From contig CAVSME010000001.1 in assembly GCA_963728985.1 (NCBI GenBank), forward strand, positions 434,001 to 498,000: 64,000 nucleotides of DNA, written 5' to 3'. The notes below the pieces were generated by a model, which was given only the letters and a program-made list of their open reading frames with translations, had not been told where the DNA came from and made no database searches. Below, in pieces: positions 44,034 through 52,298 of the stretch (positions are counted from its first letter, which is position 1; each line of letters begins with the position of its first letter). The translations under genes were made by a program, and so were the position numbers. The DNA is from DASXAI01 sp963728985. GTDB taxonomy: Bacteria > Actinomycetota > Acidimicrobiia > Acidimicrobiales > Ilumatobacteraceae.

Positions 44034-45416
44034 GTGACGCCGGCCGCCGGCGACGCCGTGCTCGCGATGCTCTTGGTGCTGTTCGAGCAGTTGCGCGCCG
44101 CCGGCGTGGGCGTGTCGATGAGCGAGGTGCTCGACGCTGCCGACGCCATGCGCCACCTCGATCTGCTCGACCGCCGGCAGCTGCGCGAGGCCCTCGCCGC
44201 CAGCCTGGTCAAGCGGCACCAGGACCGCGCCGTGTTCGACGAGCTGTTCGACCGGTGCTTCGGCACGGCCGCCGGCCACGCGGTGGCCATGCCGATGCCG
44301 CCCGGCGCTCCCGGCGCCGGTGAGCCGGCGGCCGACCTACCCGCCAACGCCGGCCTACTGGCGGCGCTGCGCACCGGCGACACCGACGCCCAGCGAGCCA
44401 TCGTGATGGTGGCCATCGACCAGTGCGGCATCGGCAGCGCCGACGGCAGCGAGCGCTCGCTCGTCTACCGGGTGGTGCGCGCCCTCGACCTGGCCGGGCT
44501 CCTGGCCGCCGTCATGCGGGCGGAGCGGGCCGGCGCGCCCGATGCATCGGCGCTCGATCTCCGGCTTCGTCGCGACGAGGTGGCCCGCCAGCTCGACGAC
44601 CTGCGCCGCCTCATCGAGGCCGAGGTCCGCCGGCGCCGCGTGCAAGGATTGCCGGCCTTCCCGATCGACCCGGTACGGCCGCCCGCCGATCTCGACGTGT
44701 TCCGGGCCAGCACCATCGATCGACGCGCCATGCGCGCCGCCGTTCGCCCGCTGGCCCGCCAGCTGGCCCGGCGGGTCGCCCAACGGCGCCGTCTCCAGCG
44801 CCACGGCCGCCTCGACGTGCGCCGCACCATGCGCCGATCCCTGGGCAGCGGCGGCGTGCCCTTCGAGACCTCCTTCCGGCGGCGGCGGGCGTCGAAGGCC
44901 GACGTGGTCGTGCTCTGCGACCTCTCGGGCTCGGTGGCGGAGTTCGCTGAGTTCACCCTCACGCTCGTCCACGCGTTGCACCACGAGCTGGCCCGCCTTC
45001 GCTCGTTCGTCTTCGTGGACGGCGTGGCCGACGTGACCGACCTGATCGAGCGGGCCGACCACTTCCCCGACCCGCACCACCTCCTTCGCCGCCCCGGCGT
45101 GGTGGCGACCGACGGCCACAGCGACTACGGCCGCGCCTTCGAGTGCTTCTGGACGGCCCACGCCGCCACGGTGCTCACCCCCCGCACCACCCTGATCGTC
45201 ACGGGCGACGCCCGCACCAACTTCCGCCCCGGCGGGCTGGAGCCGTTCCGGCTGATGGCCGGCCTGGCTCGGCGCACGTACTGGCTCAACCCGGAGCCCC
45301 GGCTGGACTGGGACCAGGGCGACTCCCGTATCGGCGACTACGCCCGTTACTGCGACGCCGTCTTCGAGGTCCGGTCGTTGCGCCAGCTGGCCGACGCTGT
45401 GATCAACATCGTGTGA
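44034..45416 (+). CDS. CoxE-like VWA-domain protein
   Basis: A 460-residue protein of the CoxE/VWA family. An N-terminal helical part leads to a basic central region (RRRRVQGLPAFPIDPVRP). A C-terminal von Willebrand A domain begins ADVVVLCDLSGSVAEFAEFT; DLSGS is an intact MIDAS Asp-x-Ser-x-Ser. Family members work with MoxR-type AAA ATPases to insert metals or assemble complexes; no such ATPase is adjacent. Its last 14 nt overlap the converging LuxR-type gene. Confidence 0.8.
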   Translation: MTPAAGDAVLAMLLVLFEQLRAAGVGVSMSEVLDAADAMRHLDLLDRRQLREALAASLVKRHQDRAVFDELFDRCFGTAAGHAVAMPMPPGAPGAGEPAADLPANAGLLAALRTGDTDAQRAIVMVAIDQCGIGSADGSERSLVYRVVRALDLAGLLAAVMRAERAGAPDASALDLRLRRDEVARQLDDLRRLIEAEVRRRRVQGLPAFPIDPVRPPADLDVFRASTIDRRAMRAAVRPLARQLARRVAQRRRLQRHGRLDVRRTMRRSLGSGGVPFETSFRRRRASKADVVVLCDLSGSVAEFAEFTLTLVHALHHELARLRSFVFVDGVADVTDLIERADHFPDPHHLLRRPGVVATDGHSDYGRAFECFWTAHAATVLTPRTTLIVTGDARTNFRPGGLEPFRLMAGLARRTYWLNPEPRLDWDQGDSRIGDYARYCDAVFEVRSLRQLADAVINIV

Positions 45417-46071
45417 TGCTGCGCATCACCTCGTCACGCGACCGGCGGCTGAAGTCGGCGTCCTCCAGCGCCGTGGCCACTGCTTCGGCCCGGTTGCGCA
45501 CCTGGAGCTTGCGGTAGGCGTTGCGCAGGTGGGTCTTCACCGTGTCGATGCTCACGTACATCGACTCGGCGATCTCCCGGTTGCGCTGGCCGAGCACGAG
45601 CAACGCCATGGCCTCGCTCTCGCGCACCGTGAGCCCACGGTGGCGCAACGGCCACGACAGCTCGGGCGAGTCGAGCGGATGGGTGTGCGGTCGCGGCTCG
45701 GACACCACGACGTCCCCCGCCGCCACCTTTTGCAGGGCGGCCACCAGCTCGGCGCTGGAGAGGCCCTTCCAGAGGTAGCCGGTCACGCCGGCGGCCAGCG
45801 CGTCGTCCACGAGGCGCTGGTGGAAGTCGAACGTGAAGACGGCGACCCGGCCCACGTTGGCCTGATCGGCCGTCTCGGCGATGCGCTTCATGTCGAGCCC
45901 CGGACGGCCGTAGGAGTCGTAGAGCGCCACGTCGACCGGGGAGCGACGGGTGGGCCGGCCCGTCGACACGTCCATGACCGTGATCTGGGAGCGGTAGGGC
46001 CGCAGCATGGCCGCCAGCCCGGCGATGACGACGTCGTAGTCGTTCAGGATCGCCACCTTGATGCGATTCAT
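45403..46071 (-). CDS. LuxR/NarL-family response regulator
   Basis: A 222-residue two-domain regulator. The receiver domain has the acidic pair in ILNDYDVV, phospho-acceptor Asp in VALYDSYGRPG, Thr in VAVFTFDF and Lys in YLWKGLS. The C-terminal HTH reads GLTVRESEAMALLVLGQRNR, then IDTVKTHLRNAYRKLQVRNR. No histidine kinase is adjacent. A GGGAGG ribosome site precedes ATG 46071. It is divergent from the first STAS gene, so a role upstream of the stress cascade is plausible. Confidence 0.87.
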   Translation of the reverse strand: MNRIKVAILNDYDVVIAGLAAMLRPYRSQITVMDVSTGRPTRRSPVDVALYDSYGRPGLDMKRIAETADQANVGRVAVFTFDFHQRLVDDALAAGVTGYLWKGLSSAELVAALQKVAAGDVVVSEPRPHTHPLDSPELSWPLRHRGLTVRESEAMALLVLGQRNREIAESMYVSIDTVKTHLRNAYRKLQVRNRAEAVATALEDADFSRRSRDEVMRSITRC

Positions 46072-46147
46072 CGGTGCCTCCCTGTGGCAAGTTCACCCCT
46101 CCGGGTGATGCACTGCGGTCGGTCGGCGGTGCATCTTCCCTTTCCCC

Positions 46148-46468
46148 ATGTCTTCCATGCATGAACGCATCGAAATTCGGGAGTTCGACGACATCGTCTG
46201 CGTCGCCCCGGCGGGCGAGCTCGACCTCGTCACGGCCCCGGCGCTGCGAGCGGCGTTGGAGGAGGCGGTCGCCCTCGGGCCGACGCGCATCGTCCTCACA
46301 CTGCGTGAGGTGACCTTCCTCGACTCCACCGCCCTCGGCGCCATCGTCCACGGGGTGCGGATCGCTGCGGACCAGGGCAAGGTGCTCACGCTCACGGCGG
46401 CCCCGCCGGGGATCCGGCGGGTGCTGACCGTGACCGGAATGGACAACCTCCTCGACGGGAGCCCCTGA
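46148..46468 (+). CDS. STAS-domain anti-sigma factor antagonist
   Basis: A 106-residue RsbV/SpoIIAA-type protein. The regulatory Ser is in VTFLDSTALGAIVHGVR; RsbW-type kinases phosphorylate this Ser. The N-terminal FDDIVCVAPAGELDLVTAP is the domain start. ATG 46148, with ATG 46157 possible. One of two STAS genes in the region. Confidence 0.87.
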   Translation: MSSMHERIEIREFDDIVCVAPAGELDLVTAPALRAALEEAVALGPTRIVLTLREVTFLDSTALGAIVHGVRIAADQGKVLTLTAAPPGIRRVLTVTGMDNLLDGSP

Positions 46469-46482
46469 CCGGCGTCGCCGGC

Positions 46483-46508
46483 GATTGACCCGCCATCCCC
46501 GCGGGTAC
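46483..46508 (+). promoter_or_regulatory. Candidate SigB-type promoter before the Pro-rich ORF and surE
   Basis: GATT (46483-46486), 16 bases, GGGTAC (46503-46508). This fits the GNNT-N14-16-GGGTAY pattern of actinobacterial SigB. It ends 10 bases before ATG 46519. Confidence 0.4.
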
Positions 46509-46518
46509 CCAGGCGGTG

Positions 46519-46668
46519 ATGAGGAGCCCAGCAGCGAGCACGCCCGGCGACCCCTTCCCGCCCGGACCGAGCCCGATCCCGCCCGGCCCACCCGATCGTC
46601 CCGGGCCCAACCCGCAACCCCCCATCCCCGACCCGCCCCCGGACCCGCCGGCCGGCCGGAGCCGATGA
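46519..46668 (+). CDS. Very proline-rich 49-residue peptide coupled to surE
   Basis: A 49-residue frame with 22 prolines, mainly FPPGPSPIPPGPPDRPGP and PDPPPDPP runs. Third codon positions are almost all G or C, as in real genes here. Its TGA overlaps the surE ATG (TGATG), a coupling arrangement. A SigB-type promoter ends 10 bases upstream. I recognise no family; a poly-proline linker or tether is possible. The surE frame also runs open across this region from a TTG at 46485, so an N-terminal extension of SurE is the alternative. Confidence 0.45.
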   Translation: MRSPAASTPGDPFPPGPSPIPPGPPDRPGPNPQPPIPDPPPDPPAGRSR

Positions 46669-47441
46669 TGCGCCTCCTGCTCACCAACGACGACGGCATC
46701 GCCTCCCCCGGGCTGGCGGCGCTGGCTGGCGCCCTGATGCGAGCGGGGCACGACACGATGGTCGTGGCGCCCCAGCAGGACCGCAGCGGGTCGAGCGCCA
46801 GCCTGGGCCGAGTGGCCCCGGAGAACCGCCTGGCCGTGGAGCCGGTCGAGATCGAGTACGGGACCGACCGGATCAGCGCCAACACGATGGACGCGCCGCC
46901 GGGCCTGATCGCCATGGCCGCCATGCTCGGCGCCTTCGGTGCGCCGCCCGACGCGGTCGTGTCCGGCATCAACCTCGGCCCCAACACCGGCCACTCGATC
47001 CTGCACTCAGGCACCGTGGGCGCCGTGCTGACCGGGCAGAACTTCGGCGCCTCGGGGCTGGCCGTCAGCCTCGCCGAGGGCGAGCGGTGGTGGACCGAGA
47101 CGGCGTGCACCCTGGCGCTGGACGTGCTCGAGTGGCTGGCCGAAGCGCCGAAGCGCACGGCGTTGAACCTCAACGTGCCGGCCCTGCCGACCGAGGATCT
47201 CGGCGACCTCCAGTGGGCCACGCTCGACGAGTTCGGCTCGGTCCGCGCCGCGGTCGAGTCCGTGGAGGGTGGGCTGCAGTTCGAGTTCCGGGCCACCGGC
47301 GCCGAGCTCGACCCGGACAGCGATACCGCCCTCCTCGCCGCCGGCCATCCCACCATCACGGCGCTGGCGGGCCTGCAGATGGTGCCGCCGGGCGAGTCCG
47401 TGCACCGCCCCCCGATCACCGCCCGCCTCACCCCGACGTAA
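46668..47441 (+). CDS. surE: 5'-nucleotidase SurE
   Basis: A 257-residue metal-dependent nucleoside 5'-monophosphatase. RLLLTNDDGIASPGLAALA has the two metal Asp residues. SGINLGPNTGHSILHSGTVG has the Asn ligand and the family signature. It acts in stationary-phase and stress survival in other bacteria, which suits its place beside the stress sigma system. ATG 46668 (or 46665) starts at the usual residue. Stop is 60 bases before hairpin repeat E. Confidence 0.9.
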   Translation: MRLLLTNDDGIASPGLAALAGALMRAGHDTMVVAPQQDRSGSSASLGRVAPENRLAVEPVEIEYGTDRISANTMDAPPGLIAMAAMLGAFGAPPDAVVSGINLGPNTGHSILHSGTVGAVLTGQNFGASGLAVSLAEGERWWTETACTLALDVLEWLAEAPKRTALNLNVPALPTEDLGDLQWATLDEFGSVRAAVESVEGGLQFEFRATGAELDPDSDTALLAAGHPTITALAGLQMVPPGESVHRPPITARLTPT

Positions 47442-47445
47442 CTCG

Positions 47446-47760
47446 GCCTCGGCTTCGCCTCGGTCTCGCTGCGCTCGGTCGATCCCGCCAGCGGCTGCCC
47501 CGGCGCCGCACTGCGGCGCCACGATCCGGGCACGAACGTTGGGTGCCGATTCGGTCATGGGTGCTGATCGGCCCGCCAGGCGAGGCGATCGGCACCCAAA
47601 CGCCGATTGTCGACACCGGCCGAGCAGCCTCATCGCCCTCGGATCGGCTTCTTCGCCTATCCGCTCGCCCGCTCGAACAGTCCGGCCGGCGGCTGCCCCG
47701 GCGCCGCACGGCGGCGCCACGGTCCGGGCACGAACGTCGGGTGCCGCCCCGGTGATGGGT
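47446..47760. repeat. Composite intergenic repeat, copy E
   Basis: Two hairpins: GGCGCCGCA-C-TGCGGCGCC at 47502-47520 and a one-mismatch copy at 47700-47718. Between them is the 39-nt palindromic core (47559-47597), strongly similar to copies B and B', and a right MITE end CCTATCCGCTCGCCC (47656-47670). The left MITE end is absent. A degenerate second core start follows at about 47,730. This fills the gap between surE and the broken kinase gene. Confidence 0.7.
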
Positions 47761-47773
47761 GCCGGTCAGCGCG

Positions 47774-48179
47774 TCAGAGGCGGATCACCTCGACGGTGTC
47801 GGCCAGCTGGCGCACCACGCCGGCATCGGCGCCGCCGAGCCCGTGACGGGTCACGTTGACGGCGCCGGCGGCCCACCAGCGACTCCTGCCCGGCCTCGGT
47901 GTTCTCCTCGACGTTCACGGCGGTGGCACCGGCGACGGTGACGGCGCGCAGGGTGACGCCTTCCCGGTCGAGGATCGACTCGACGACGGCTCCCGTCTCG
48001 CCGCCGAACGGGCCGCACACGATGGGCACGCAGTCGAGCGACTGGAGCATCCGGGCGACCGACACCCCCTGCCCGCCGGCGTGGAGATGCACCTCCTCGG
48101 AGCCCGTCGTGCCTCGCTCGATGGACACCGTCAGGAGCGGCGTCGGGGCGAAGATCCCCACGGTCGGTCGGTCAGGCAC
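47774..48179 (-). pseudogene. Remnant of a PfkB-family sugar kinase (internal deletion)
   Basis: From GTG 48179 the frame gives about 105 N-terminal residues of a 1-phosphofructokinase-type kinase: HLHAGGQGVSVARMLQSLDC, PFGGETGAVVESILDREGV and TAVNVEENTEAGQESL. Then, in another frame, the family C-terminus follows: WAAGAVNVTRHGLGGADAGV and VRQLADTVEVIRL to TGA at 47774. The roughly 170 residues between, including the catalytic GxGD, are gone. So this is a pseudogene from an internal deletion. It lies 14 bases after the STAS gene on the same transcript. Confidence 0.75.
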
Positions 48180-48193
48180 TGGACAGCGGTCGT

Positions 48194-48493
48194 TCAGCCT
48201 CGCCCATCGCCCCCGAAGAGGGTCTTGAGCCCCGTCACCTCGAGGAGGCGGGCCGCCATGGCGGAGGGGTTGGCGACGACCAGCGAGCCGCCCCGCTCCT
48301 CCAGCGCCTTGTGCCCCACCACGAGGGCGCGCAGCCCCGACGAGTCGATGAAGGCCACCTGGGAGAGATCGAGGGTGACCCTCGAGACGCCGGCGTCGAC
48401 CAGGCTCGTCAGGGCTTCCTCGAGTTGGCCACACGTGTGGATGTCGACCTCGCCGACGGCGGTGACCTCAGCCGACGAGCGCTGCTGGTTCAC
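48194..48493 (-). CDS. STAS-domain anti-sigma factor antagonist (second)
   Basis: A 99-residue STAS protein. VAFIDSSGLRALVVGHKALE has the phosphorylatable Ser, and SSAEVTAVGEVDIHTCGQLE is the N-terminal strand. Same family as the protein at 46148. GTG 48493 is the start. It would bind the RsbW-like kinase at 49415. A 172-nt gap to the sigma gene upstream contains no convincing gene. Confidence 0.87.
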   Translation of the reverse strand: MNQQRSSAEVTAVGEVDIHTCGQLEEALTSLVDAGVSRVTLDLSQVAFIDSSGLRALVVGHKALEERGGSLVVANPSAMAARLLEVTGLKTLFGGDGRG

Positions 48494-48665
48494 GCGCGAG
48501 AGAGCGCGCCGTCGCTGTCAGCCACGCCCGTCACCCTCGCTCGACCCCCACGGCTGATCCATGCACTCGGCCTCCTGGCCATCGGGGGGAAGCTGCAGCC
48601 AGCTCGCCCTGGCCACACCATAACGACCTGGCTGGCGGCACCATGCGACGATGTCTCCCGCCCCG

Positions 48666-49412
48666 TCAGCCGACCGGCTCGTCCTCCAGCTCGGCCCGCA
48701 ACCGAGCGAGGCACTGGCGCAGGAGGCGCGACACGTGCACCTGGCTCATCCCGAGGCGCTCGGCGATCTCCTGCTGGGTCAGCCCACCGAAGAAGCGGAG
48801 GTACACGATGGTGCGCTCCCGCTGGGGCAGCGTGGCGATCAGGCGGCGGGCCGCCAGCCGGAGGTCGGCATCGGCCAGCCCGACGTCCTCCTCGCCGAGG
48901 GCCGCCGGCTCGCGCTCCTCGTCGTTGTCGTCAGGTCGGCTCAGGGGCGCCGCCCGGTATGCCGCGCCAGCATCGAGCGCTTCGAGGATCTCGTCGACGC
49001 TCACCCCGAGCTCGGAGGCCAGCTCCTCCACCTTGGGCTGGCGGCCGAGCGTCTGGCCGAGATGTTCGACGGCGCGTGCCAGCGAGACGTGCAGCTCCTT
49101 CAACCGCCGGGGCACACCCACCGACCAGGTGCGATCACGGAAGTGGCGGCGCAGCTCGCCCATCACCGTCGGCATGGCGAACGAGGGGAAGGCGGCGCCG
49201 TGCTCGGGATCGAACCGCTCGACGGCCTTCAGCACACCGAGCTGCGCCACCTGCACGAGGTCGTCGAGGGGCTCGCCTCGACGCTCGAACCGGCGGGCAC
49301 AGCGGATGGCGATCCACCGGTGATCTTCCACCAGCTCGTTGCGGAGGCTCCGGTCACCCGATCGCCGATAGTCCCGGAACCGCTCGAGAATCGCCTCGTT
49401 GTCGCGATTCAC
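48666..49412 (-). CDS. SigB/SigF-type RNA polymerase sigma factor
   Basis: A 248-residue sigma-70 group 3 factor. Region 2 is PLDDLVQVAQLGVLKAVERF with FPSFAMPTVMGELRRHFRD. Region 4 is LPQRERTIVYLRFFGGLTQQ followed by EIAERLGMSQVHVSRLLRQC. The order sigma factor preceded by an RsbW-like kinase is the classic SigB/SigF arrangement. GTG 49412 lies two bases after the kinase stop, so translation is coupled. It would direct stress genes, likely including its own operon. Confidence 0.9.
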   Translation of the reverse strand: MNRDNEAILERFRDYRRSGDRSLRNELVEDHRWIAIRCARRFERRGEPLDDLVQVAQLGVLKAVERFDPEHGAAFPSFAMPTVMGELRRHFRDRTWSVGVPRRLKELHVSLARAVEHLGQTLGRQPKVEELASELGVSVDEILEALDAGAAYRAAPLSRPDDNDEEREPAALGEEDVGLADADLRLAARRLIATLPQRERTIVYLRFFGGLTQQEIAERLGMSQVHVSRLLRQCLARLRAELEDEPVG

Positions 49413-49414
49413 GG

Positions 49415-49849
49415 TCAGCGCGTGCTCTTTCGCATGGTGAATTGGGCGACACCGCCGTCGAGGCTGAGCGAGTAGTGATCACAGGCGACGTCGAGGATCT
49501 GGCGCGACAGCACGAGCCGCGCCGGCTCGAACGCGGCCACCGATCCCGCCGCCGTGCGCCCCGTCACCTCCACGTTGTCGGCGCCCACCGCGAAGGTGAG
49601 CTCGACCTTGCCTCCCCCCACCTCGAAGAGGGCGGCGCACAATTCGTCGACCGCGATGCGAAGGTCATCGACGGCGTCGACGTCCAAGCCGGCAGAGGCG
49701 CCCAGGCCGCTCGCCACCAAGCGGGCGACCCGGATGTATTGGCTCTCGATCGGCAGCTCGAGGCGCACGACACCATCGTGTCCGTCGTTCACAACACCAT
49801 CATGCCGTGCCTTGAGGCCGGGGCGAGCGACCGAGACCTCCTCAGGCAC
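49415..49849 (-). CDS. RsbW-like anti-sigma factor kinase
   Basis: A 144-residue GHKL ATPase. The N-box is DLRIAVDELCAALFEVGGG; later motifs are weaker, as in RsbW proteins. It would bind the sigma factor and phosphorylate the STAS proteins. Overlaps the 62-residue upstream gene by eight bases. GTG 49849 start; a later GTG near residue 19 is possible. Confidence 0.8.
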   Translation of the reverse strand: MPEEVSVARPGLKARHDGVVNDGHDGVVRLELPIESQYIRVARLVASGLGASAGLDVDAVDDLRIAVDELCAALFEVGGGKVELTFAVGADNVEVTGRTAAGSVAAFEPARLVLSRQILDVACDHYSLSLDGGVAQFTMRKSTR

Positions 49850-50030
49850 TAACGGCGGTTGACTCTGACGACCGATCGAACACGGGCCTCGGCACCCGCG
49901 ACGCCACGGCGCCGGGCGTCTCGGTCCCGGCCGACACCTGCAAACGCTTGACCAGTTCGGCCGCCTTACCGGTCGCCACCGCCCAACCCGCTAGGAATCC
50001 CACCACCACGCCGAGCTTGAACTTCCACAT
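49842..50030 (-). CDS. Small membrane-associated protein, first gene of the sigma operon
   Basis: A 62-residue protein starting MWKFKLGVVVGFLAGWAVAT, with one membrane helix and a soluble tail (LVKRLQVSAGTETPGAVASR). I recognise no family. A GGGAGGCTCGAG ribosome site precedes ATG 50030. It overlaps the RsbW-like gene by eight bases. It could tether or modulate the anti-sigma kinase, which is inference. Confidence 0.62.
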   Translation of the reverse strand: MWKFKLGVVVGFLAGWAVATGKAAELVKRLQVSAGTETPGAVASRVPRPVFDRSSESTAVSA

Positions 50031-50061
50031 CTCGAGCCTCCCTCGCGTCCGTCCCCAACCG

Positions 50062-50087
50062 ATACCCGAGCCACCCGCTACCCATAC
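50062..50087 (-). promoter_or_regulatory. Candidate SigB-type promoter of the sigma operon
   Basis: On the minus strand GTAT (50087-50084), 16 bases, GGGTAT (50067-50062), 31 bases before ATG 50030. It fits the actinobacterial SigB pattern, implying autoregulation. Confidence 0.45.
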
Positions 50088-50112
50088 GGGCAGGTCGGAG
50101 CCGAGGATCAAC

Positions 50113-51324
50113 TCAGAAGAACCGCTTGATGGGCGCCACCGCCCGCTCCGCCGCCCGCTGCCACAGCGCCCGTCGCTGCCAGCGACCTGGCTCGATGCGC
50201 ACGCTGCGCTCCAGATCCTCGTCGAACTGCTCGTCGAGCAGTCGGGCCAGCGCTTCGTCGATGGCGACGACGTTGACCTCCTCGTCCCAGGTGACCGAGC
50301 GCGGGTTCACGTTGGCCGACCCCACATTGGCGAGGATGCCGTCCACCGTCATCACCTTGGCGTGGAGCATCGTCGGCTGGAAGTTCCAGATGGTGACGCC
50401 GTGCTCCAGCAGCCGCTCGTACTCGCCCTCCGCCGCCACCTGCACGAACCGCTTGTCGATGTGTGGGCCGGGCAGGAGGATCTGCACGTCGACGCCACGA
50501 TCGGCCGCCGCGCACAGGCGATCGCCGAGGTCGCCATTGGGCACGAAGTACGGCGTCGTGATCCGGACCCGCCGCTCGGACAGCTGCAGCAGCGTGCGGA
50601 AGAGCGTGGCCATGTCGCTGTAGCCGGTCTCCGAGGCGCCCCGCACGCACTGCACGACCGCCTTCCCCGGCTTGGGCTGGTCGGGAAACCGGTCGATGCC
50701 ATCCTCGAAGAGGCCGGGGTCGGTCTCGGCCCAGTTGTCGAGGAACGCCGCCCGCAGCCCGTCGACGGCCGGGCCCTCGATCCGGAAGTGGGTGTCACGC
50801 CACTGGGTGGCGTCACGGGCATCGCCCTGCCACTCGTCGGCGATCCCCACCCCGCCGGTGAAGGCCACCGCCTCGTCCGTGATCAGCACCTTGCGGTGGG
50901 TGCGGTGGTTGACCGAGCCGGGCCACATCCGCCGCAGCGGGCGGAACCACCGTTGCTGCACCCCACTCGCTGCCATCTCGTCGATGAGCGCCTTCTCCAT
51001 GGAGTGCGCGCCCCAGGCGTCGAGGAGCACCCGGACCCTTGCCCCGGCACGGGCGCGCTCGCACAGCCGCCGGGCGCACTCCCGCCCCACGTCACCCTCC
51101 CAGTACACGAACGTCAGGAAGTCGATCGTGTGCTCGGCGCCGTCGATCGCTTCCCACATCGACGGGAAGATCTCGTCGCCGTTGCGCAGCACGTCGATGC
51201 AGTTCCCTTCGGTGGCAGGCACGCCGATGACGCCCTCGAGCGTGCGCCGCACCCGGTTGGCATCGGGCGCGTCGGACGCGCCGTTACCGACCCCGCCCGC
51301 TGTCGCCGTCTCGGCGCTGGTCAT
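50113..51324 (-). CDS. Phospholipase D / cardiolipin synthase-like protein
   Basis: A 403-residue protein with two intact HKD motifs, HRTHRKVLITDEAVAFTGG and MLHAKVMTVDGILANVGSAN. This is the layout of bacterial cardiolipin synthases without the N-terminal membrane helices. It would transfer phosphatidyl groups. Last gene of a four-gene lipid operon; ATG overlaps the BrkB gene TGA by four bases (ATGA). Cytoplasmic: no signal peptide. Confidence 0.88.
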   Translation of the reverse strand: MTSAETATAGGVGNGASDAPDANRVRRTLEGVIGVPATEGNCIDVLRNGDEIFPSMWEAIDGAEHTIDFLTFVYWEGDVGRECARRLCERARAGARVRVLLDAWGAHSMEKALIDEMAASGVQQRWFRPLRRMWPGSVNHRTHRKVLITDEAVAFTGGVGIADEWQGDARDATQWRDTHFRIEGPAVDGLRAAFLDNWAETDPGLFEDGIDRFPDQPKPGKAVVQCVRGASETGYSDMATLFRTLLQLSERRVRITTPYFVPNGDLGDRLCAAADRGVDVQILLPGPHIDKRFVQVAAEGEYERLLEHGVTIWNFQPTMLHAKVMTVDGILANVGSANVNPRSVTWDEEVNVVAIDEALARLLDEQFDEDLERSVRIEPGRWQRRALWQRAAERAVAPIKRFF

Positions 51325-52298
51325 CGCACCGATGCTGCCACCCGGTCGGCAGGGGGGTAGGCATCGGGTTCGGATTCGGCCACCTTCTCGGCGTCTTGCG
51401 GGCGGGCGGCGCCGGCTCGCACCGCTTCGAGCTGCGCTGCCGCCGCCGCACCGAAGAAGATGGCGACCGACGACAGGAACGCCCACAGCAGGAGCGCCAC
51501 CATGCCCGCCAGGGGCCCGTAGGTGTCGCCGAACGAGGTGCTCACGGCGAAGAACAGGCCGAGGGCGAGCGTGACGAGGACCCAACCGAGCACCGAGACG
51601 GTGGCCCCGTACGCCAGCCACGACAGCGCCGGTTGGTGCCGGCGGGGGCACCAGCGGAACAGCAAGGTCGTCGCGACGGCGATCAGCACGACTGCGAGCG
51701 GCCAGCGCGTCCAGCTCCACAGCGTGGAGAGGAGGTGGTTGTCGATCTGGTCGCCGACTTCTCGCCCCCACGCCAGGGCCACGAAGGCACCGGCAGCGAG
51801 CGCGCCGCACGTGAACGCCTCGAAGAAGGCGCGGGTGTACTTCTGCAGGGTGGGGCGGTCCTGCTCCACGCCGTAGATGCGATTGAGGCCCCGTTCGAGC
51901 TGACCCATGGCCGTCGACGCGGTGACCAGCGCGCCGATCGCACCGAGGACGAGGGCCAGGTACTTGCGTCCCGCCCCCGCACCTTGCGCCTGCTGGACCG
52001 CCTGCGTGAGCAGCTGCCCGCCCGGTCCGGGAAGCGCGCCTTCCACGGCGTTCACGATCACCTCGCTCACGCCCGTGTCGCTCAGCGCGCTGGCCAGGCC
52101 AACCAGTGCGATGAGGCCTTGGATCAGGACGAGGGCAATGGTGAACGCCAGCGAGCGGGCGTGACTGAAACCGTCGGCGAAGCGCAGGCGCTGGAAGGCG
52201 TCGGCCAGCAGCCGGCGGCGGCCGGTGTGCAGCAACGTCTCACGGGCGTCGTCCCCCGTGAGCTCCCACGTCTCCGGGACGAGGCTGGCGGTGCTCAC
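51321..52298 (-). CDS. YihY/BrkB family membrane protein
   Basis: A 325-residue membrane protein with about six helices. The family blocks are SLAFTIALVLIQGLIALVGL, QLERGLNRIYGVEQDRPT and GWVLVTLALGLFFAVSTSFG. It is wrongly known as ribonuclease BN in old annotation; its role is transport or envelope function and not settled. GTG 52298 overlaps the upstream TGA (GTGA). In an operon with lipid enzymes, so a lipid-related role is likely. Confidence 0.86.
   Translation of the reverse strand: MSTASLVPETWELTGDDARETLLHTGRRRLLADAFQRLRFADGFSHARSLAFTIALVLIQGLIALVGLASALSDTGVSEVIVNAVEGALPGPGGQLLTQAVQQAQGAGAGRKYLALVLGAIGALVTASTAMGQLERGLNRIYGVEQDRPTLQKYTRAFFEAFTCGALAAGAFVALAWGREVGDQIDNHLLSTLWSWTRWPLAVVLIAVATTLLFRWCPRRHQPALSWLAYGATVSVLGWVLVTLALGLFFAVSTSFGDTYGPLAGMVALLLWAFLSSVAIFFGAAAAAQLEAVRAGAARPQDAEKVAESEPDAYPPADRVAASVR

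Noticed and set aside
46469..46518. Rho-independent terminator after the first STAS gene
   Set aside because: No stem with a T run was found; the segment is better explained by a SigB-type promoter.
48490..48665. Short minus-strand frame between the sigma and STAS genes
   Set aside because: It could overlap the STAS start, but composition is Arg-rich and it has no ribosome site.
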